The notes beneath the pieces were generated by a model. The model searched no databases and was not told the DNA's origin. It saw only the letters and a program-made list of their open reading frames with translations. The translations under genes and the position numbers were made by a program. A stretch of DNA of 23,701 nt, from the NCBI GenBank assembly GCA_902463875.1, contig CABQHR010000006.1:1-23701 (forward strand), given 5' to 3'. This DNA comes from an uncultured Collinsella sp. (lineage in GTDB: Bacteria; Actinomycetota; Coriobacteriia; Coriobacteriales; Coriobacteriaceae). Below, piece after piece: positions 21,433-23,701 of the stretch. The stretch's first letter is position 1. The number at the start of each line of letters is the position of its first letter.

Positions 21433-22260
21433 TTAGATGAGGCCGAAATGCTGCATCGCTGTGACGGTGCCATCGTGTGCGACATCGTCGGTCACGTAGT
21501 CGGCGACCGCCTTGACCTCGGGCATGGCGTTGCCCATGGCCACGGCCGTCTCGACGGCGGCGAGCATGCCCAGGTCGTTGCCCGAATCGCCGAAGCCAAA
21601 GGTGCGCGCGTTGCCGGTGCGACCCAGGTATTCCAGCGCTCGCGCCACGCCCACGCCCTTGTCGATACCCTTGGGGCTCAGCTCGCGGTTCTGGCCGCCA
21701 GTATTGCATAGTTCGAAGTTGCGATCGATAAAGCCGTCGTTGTTGGCTACGCGAGCCAGGTTGCACGCGTTAATGCACACCTTGCCTACGCACAAGCGGC
21801 CATCGACGCGCATCTGATCAACGCCATGCACCACGCCGGCGCCTAACAGAAATGACTGTTCGACACCAACTGGCTCAAGTGAATAGGTGGCACCGTTCGT
21901 CTCGAACAACGCCTCGCCGCCCGCCACAGTAATGCGACGCGCGAGCTCCTCAACAATGTCTTCGTCAAAGCACTCCTCATGCACCACGCGACCCTCGACC
22001 TCGAGCGTGGCGCCCGCCATGGCAACGATACCCGCCGGGTTCAGCGCGCGCAGGCCATCGGCAACCAGCCACAGGGGACGGCCCGTGCAGATAAATGCCT
22101 GGTGGCCCGCATTGCGCAGGCGACCAAATGCATCGACAACAGCCTTCGACGGATGGATTGCATTGAAGTCCTTATCGGTCATATCGTCGGGGTCGAACGA
22201 CGTCAGCGTACCGTCCACGTCAAAAAACAATACGGCGGAATCGGGGCACGCATCAATCAT
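21433..22260 (-). CDS. Cof-type HAD-superfamily phosphatase
   Basis: This 275-residue hydrolase has all four HAD motifs: I, FDVDGT (nucleophile D14, D16); II, CTGR (58-61); III, the SPK lysine K197; IV, GFGDSGNDLGML (D225, D229). A type IIB cap lies between motifs II and III, as in Cof/YidA proteins, which dephosphorylate sugar phosphates, flavin precursors or pyridoxal phosphate. Length is typical. The start at 22260 has AAAGGA six bases upstream; an ATG 36 nt further out has none. It lies upstream of transaldolase on the same strand with a 193-bp gap, so they may be separate units. Substrate unknown. Confidence 0.88.
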   Translation of the reverse strand: MIDACPDSAVLFFDVDGTLTSFDPDDMTDKDFNAIHPSKAVVDAFGRLRNAGHQAFICTGRPLWLVADGLRALNPAGIVAMAGATLEVEGRVVHEECFDEDIVEELARRITVAGGEALFETNGATYSLEPVGVEQSFLLGAGVVHGVDQMRVDGRLCVGKVCINACNLARVANNDGFIDRNFELCNTGGQNRELSPKGIDKGVGVARALEYLGRTGNARTFGFGDSGNDLGMLAAVETAVAMGNAMPEVKAVADYVTDDVAHDGTVTAMQHFGLI

Positions 22261-22335
22261 ATGGGTTCCTTTCGAGAATAAGGGCAAACGAAGCATCCAT
22301 CATATAATGGAGCGACGCAACCAGAGAGGTCACCC
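22261..22335. promoter_or_regulatory. Divergent HAD / rlmKL-like promoter region
   Basis: A perfect -10 TATAAT (22303-22308, plus strand) stands about 28 bp before the methyltransferase start codon, but no good -35 is seen at 16-18 bp spacing. GAGAGG (22324-22329) is the likely ribosome binding site. Confidence 0.45.
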
Positions 22336-23701
22336 ATGGAATTTTATGCAAGCTGCCCCGAGGGCTTTGAGTCCGCACTCGCCGACGAGCTTAAACGGCT
22401 CGGGCTTTCGCATGTCCGCCGCCTGAAGGGCCGCGCCACGTTTGAGGGCGAGCTCGAAGAAGGCTATCGAGCATGCCTGTGGTCGCGCCTGGCCAGCCGC
22501 GTGTTCGTGGTACTCGGGCGCTTTGAGGCACAGGATGCCGATGAGCTGTACGACGGCGTCTACGACATCGCCTGGGAAAACATCGTCCGCGCGCACGCCA
22601 CCATCGCCATCACCGCCCGCGGCGTGACCGAGCAGCTGCGCAACACACGCTTCTCCGCCCTGCGCGCCAAAGACGCGCTGTGCGACCGCCTGGCCGAGGC
22701 CACGGGCCGTCGCGCCAATGTCGATGCTACCGACCCCGACGTTCACCTGCTGCTTTCGCTGCGTCAGCGCCGCGTGAGCATCAGCCTGGACCTTTCGGGC
22801 GATCCACTGTTCAAGCGTCTGCCGCCCGCCGCGACCCGCGCCGGCGAGGGAACGCACGTGCTGCGCCCCGACTACGCCGCGCTGGTGTTGGCGCAGGTCG
22901 GCTGGACCGCGCTATGCGAGCGCGAGTTAACGGCCGACGATTACGAGAACGAAGCCCTGCCCACGCTGGTCGACGCTTCGTGCGCCGGCGGCGGTCTGCT
23001 GCTGGAGGCAGTGAATATCCTAACCGACCGCGCCCCGGGCGCCGCCCGCGAGCACTGGGGCTTTGAGGGCTGGCAGCTGCACGATACCGCCCTGTGGGAG
23101 CAGTTGCTTGCCGAGGCGCGCGAGCGCGAGGCCGCAGCCCGCGAGCGCCAGGCGCGTATCGTTGCCGTGGACATCGACCCCGCCGCCCGCAAGACCGCCG
23201 AGCGTATGGTCAAGTGCGCCGGATACAAGCGCTTTGTCGATTTTTGCGCCGCCAAGCCCGCTACCGTACTGGACCACGCGGGCGCCATCGCCGGTGCCGC
23301 CATCGTTGCGGACACCACCGAGACCCCGCTTTCGCTTATGCACGATGCCATGACGCTCGTGGGTGAACTGCGCCGCGCGCCCGAGCTTGCCGCCGCACCG
23401 GTCGCCGCGCTTACTCGCGACGGCCTTTTGGCTCGAGCGCTTCACGCCGAGCCCGAGCGCTCGATCGCCGTCATGCCCAATAACGAGGAGGCCACTGTTG
23501 AGGTTTGGCCTTCGCTCGACCACGCTGCAGCGGCATTTGAGGCTGCGACCAGCGCGGATGTTGAGGATGAGGACACGGAGGCCCTCAGCGCCGACGAAGC
23601 CGCCGTCCCCGCCATGCCCGAGCCCGCTGCCACGCTCGACCTGGGTGACGGCAAGCCGCTGCCCGTGCTCATCCCCGAGTCCGAGCAGTTCGCCAACCGC
23701 C
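22336..23701 (+). CDS. RlmKL-like 23S rRNA methyltransferase, 5' part (runs off the window)
   Basis: 455 codons are open with no stop. The protein aligns by eye with E. coli RlmKL: a ferredoxin-like/THUMP RNA-binding part (about 1-155), then the RlmL-type methyltransferase region (TDRAPGAAREHWGFEGWQLH matches RlmL well, and AVDIDPAARKTAE is the acidic SAM loop), then ESEQFANR at the window edge, which begins the RlmK half. The first catalytic domain looks degenerate: the expected DPxCGSGT is DASCAGGG (213-220), and the expected NPPYG motif is replaced by ADTTETP (325-331). An acidic, low-complexity linker (about 395-440) precedes the RlmK part. So m2G2445 activity is doubtful, while RNA binding and RlmK (m7G2069) activity may remain. 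The gene is preceded by TATAAT and GAGAGG. Confidence 0.85.
   Translation, partial: MEFYASCPEGFESALADELKRLGLSHVRRLKGRATFEGELEEGYRACLWSRLASRVFVVLGRFEAQDADELYDGVYDIAWENIVRAHATIAITARGVTEQLRNTRFSALRAKDALCDRLAEATGRRANVDATDPDVHLLLSLRQRRVSISLDLSGDPLFKRLPPAATRAGEGTHVLRPDYAALVLAQVGWTALCERELTADDYENEALPTLVDASCAGGGLLLEAVNILTDRAPGAAREHWGFEGWQLHDTALWEQLLAEAREREAAARERQARIVAVDIDPAARKTAERMVKCAGYKRFVDFCAAKPATVLDHAGAIAGAAIVADTTETPLSLMHDAMTLVGELRRAPELAAAPVAALTRDGLLARALHAEPERSIAVMPNNEEATVEVWPSLDHAAAAFEAATSADVEDEDTEALSADEAAVPAMPEPAATLDLGDGKPLPVLIPESEQFANR

Overview
The window is 23.7 kb of high-GC DNA with strong Shine-Dalgarno sites, short intergenic gaps and many 8-nt ATG/stop overlaps. Gene content (MarR plus heterodimeric ABC exporter, zinc-ribbon/DUF6273-like protein, DUF4143-type ATPases, THUMP-type rRNA methyltransferase) and hairpin-rich intergenic DNA suggest a gut member of the Coriobacteriia, most likely Collinsella. 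That assignment is inference; no rRNA gene is present.

Layout. Positions 1-2344 look like one end of an integrated element: a structured non-coding region with repeated TTTCTACA boxes, a small excisionase-like gene, a Tn916-type tyrosine integrase, and a repeat cluster that may include the attachment end. A low-molecular-weight protein tyrosine phosphatase follows. Positions 2829-4621 are a cassette: one ATPase gene of the AAA_14/DUF4143 type with a three-copy iteron array at its 5' end, bracketed by two 74-bp direct repeats. A TIGR04076-like gene and a pyridoxal kinase-like gene form an overlapping pair (4624-5770). A 560-bp gap holding a palindromic element leads to a marR-ABC-ABC efflux operon (6331-10556) with a clear promoter and operator. 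Two large inverted repeats and a terminator separate it from a LysR gene divergent from an SDR - MFS - Gfo/Idh/MocA cluster (11974-15287), which reads as a small uptake and oxidation module for an unidentified organic acid or polyol. tex follows (15536-17683).

The region between tex and the transaldolase gene (17684-20534) looks inserted. It carries a frameshifted zinc-ribbon/DUF6273-like membrane protein with a G7 tract and an 11-bp tandem repeat, a second DUF4143-type ATPase preceded by a 40-bp-period palindrome array, a near-copy of the last 20 bp of tex, and a 222-bp MITE-like palindrome. The window ends with a transaldolase, a Cof-type HAD phosphatase and the 5' part of an RlmKL-like rRNA methyltransferase whose first catalytic domain appears to have lost its key motifs.

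The most interesting theme is the two unrelated-in-sequence but similarly built DUF4143 ATPase cassettes. Each is a solitary ATPase gene with TGCA-containing iterated sites at its promoter, and each lies between direct repeats.
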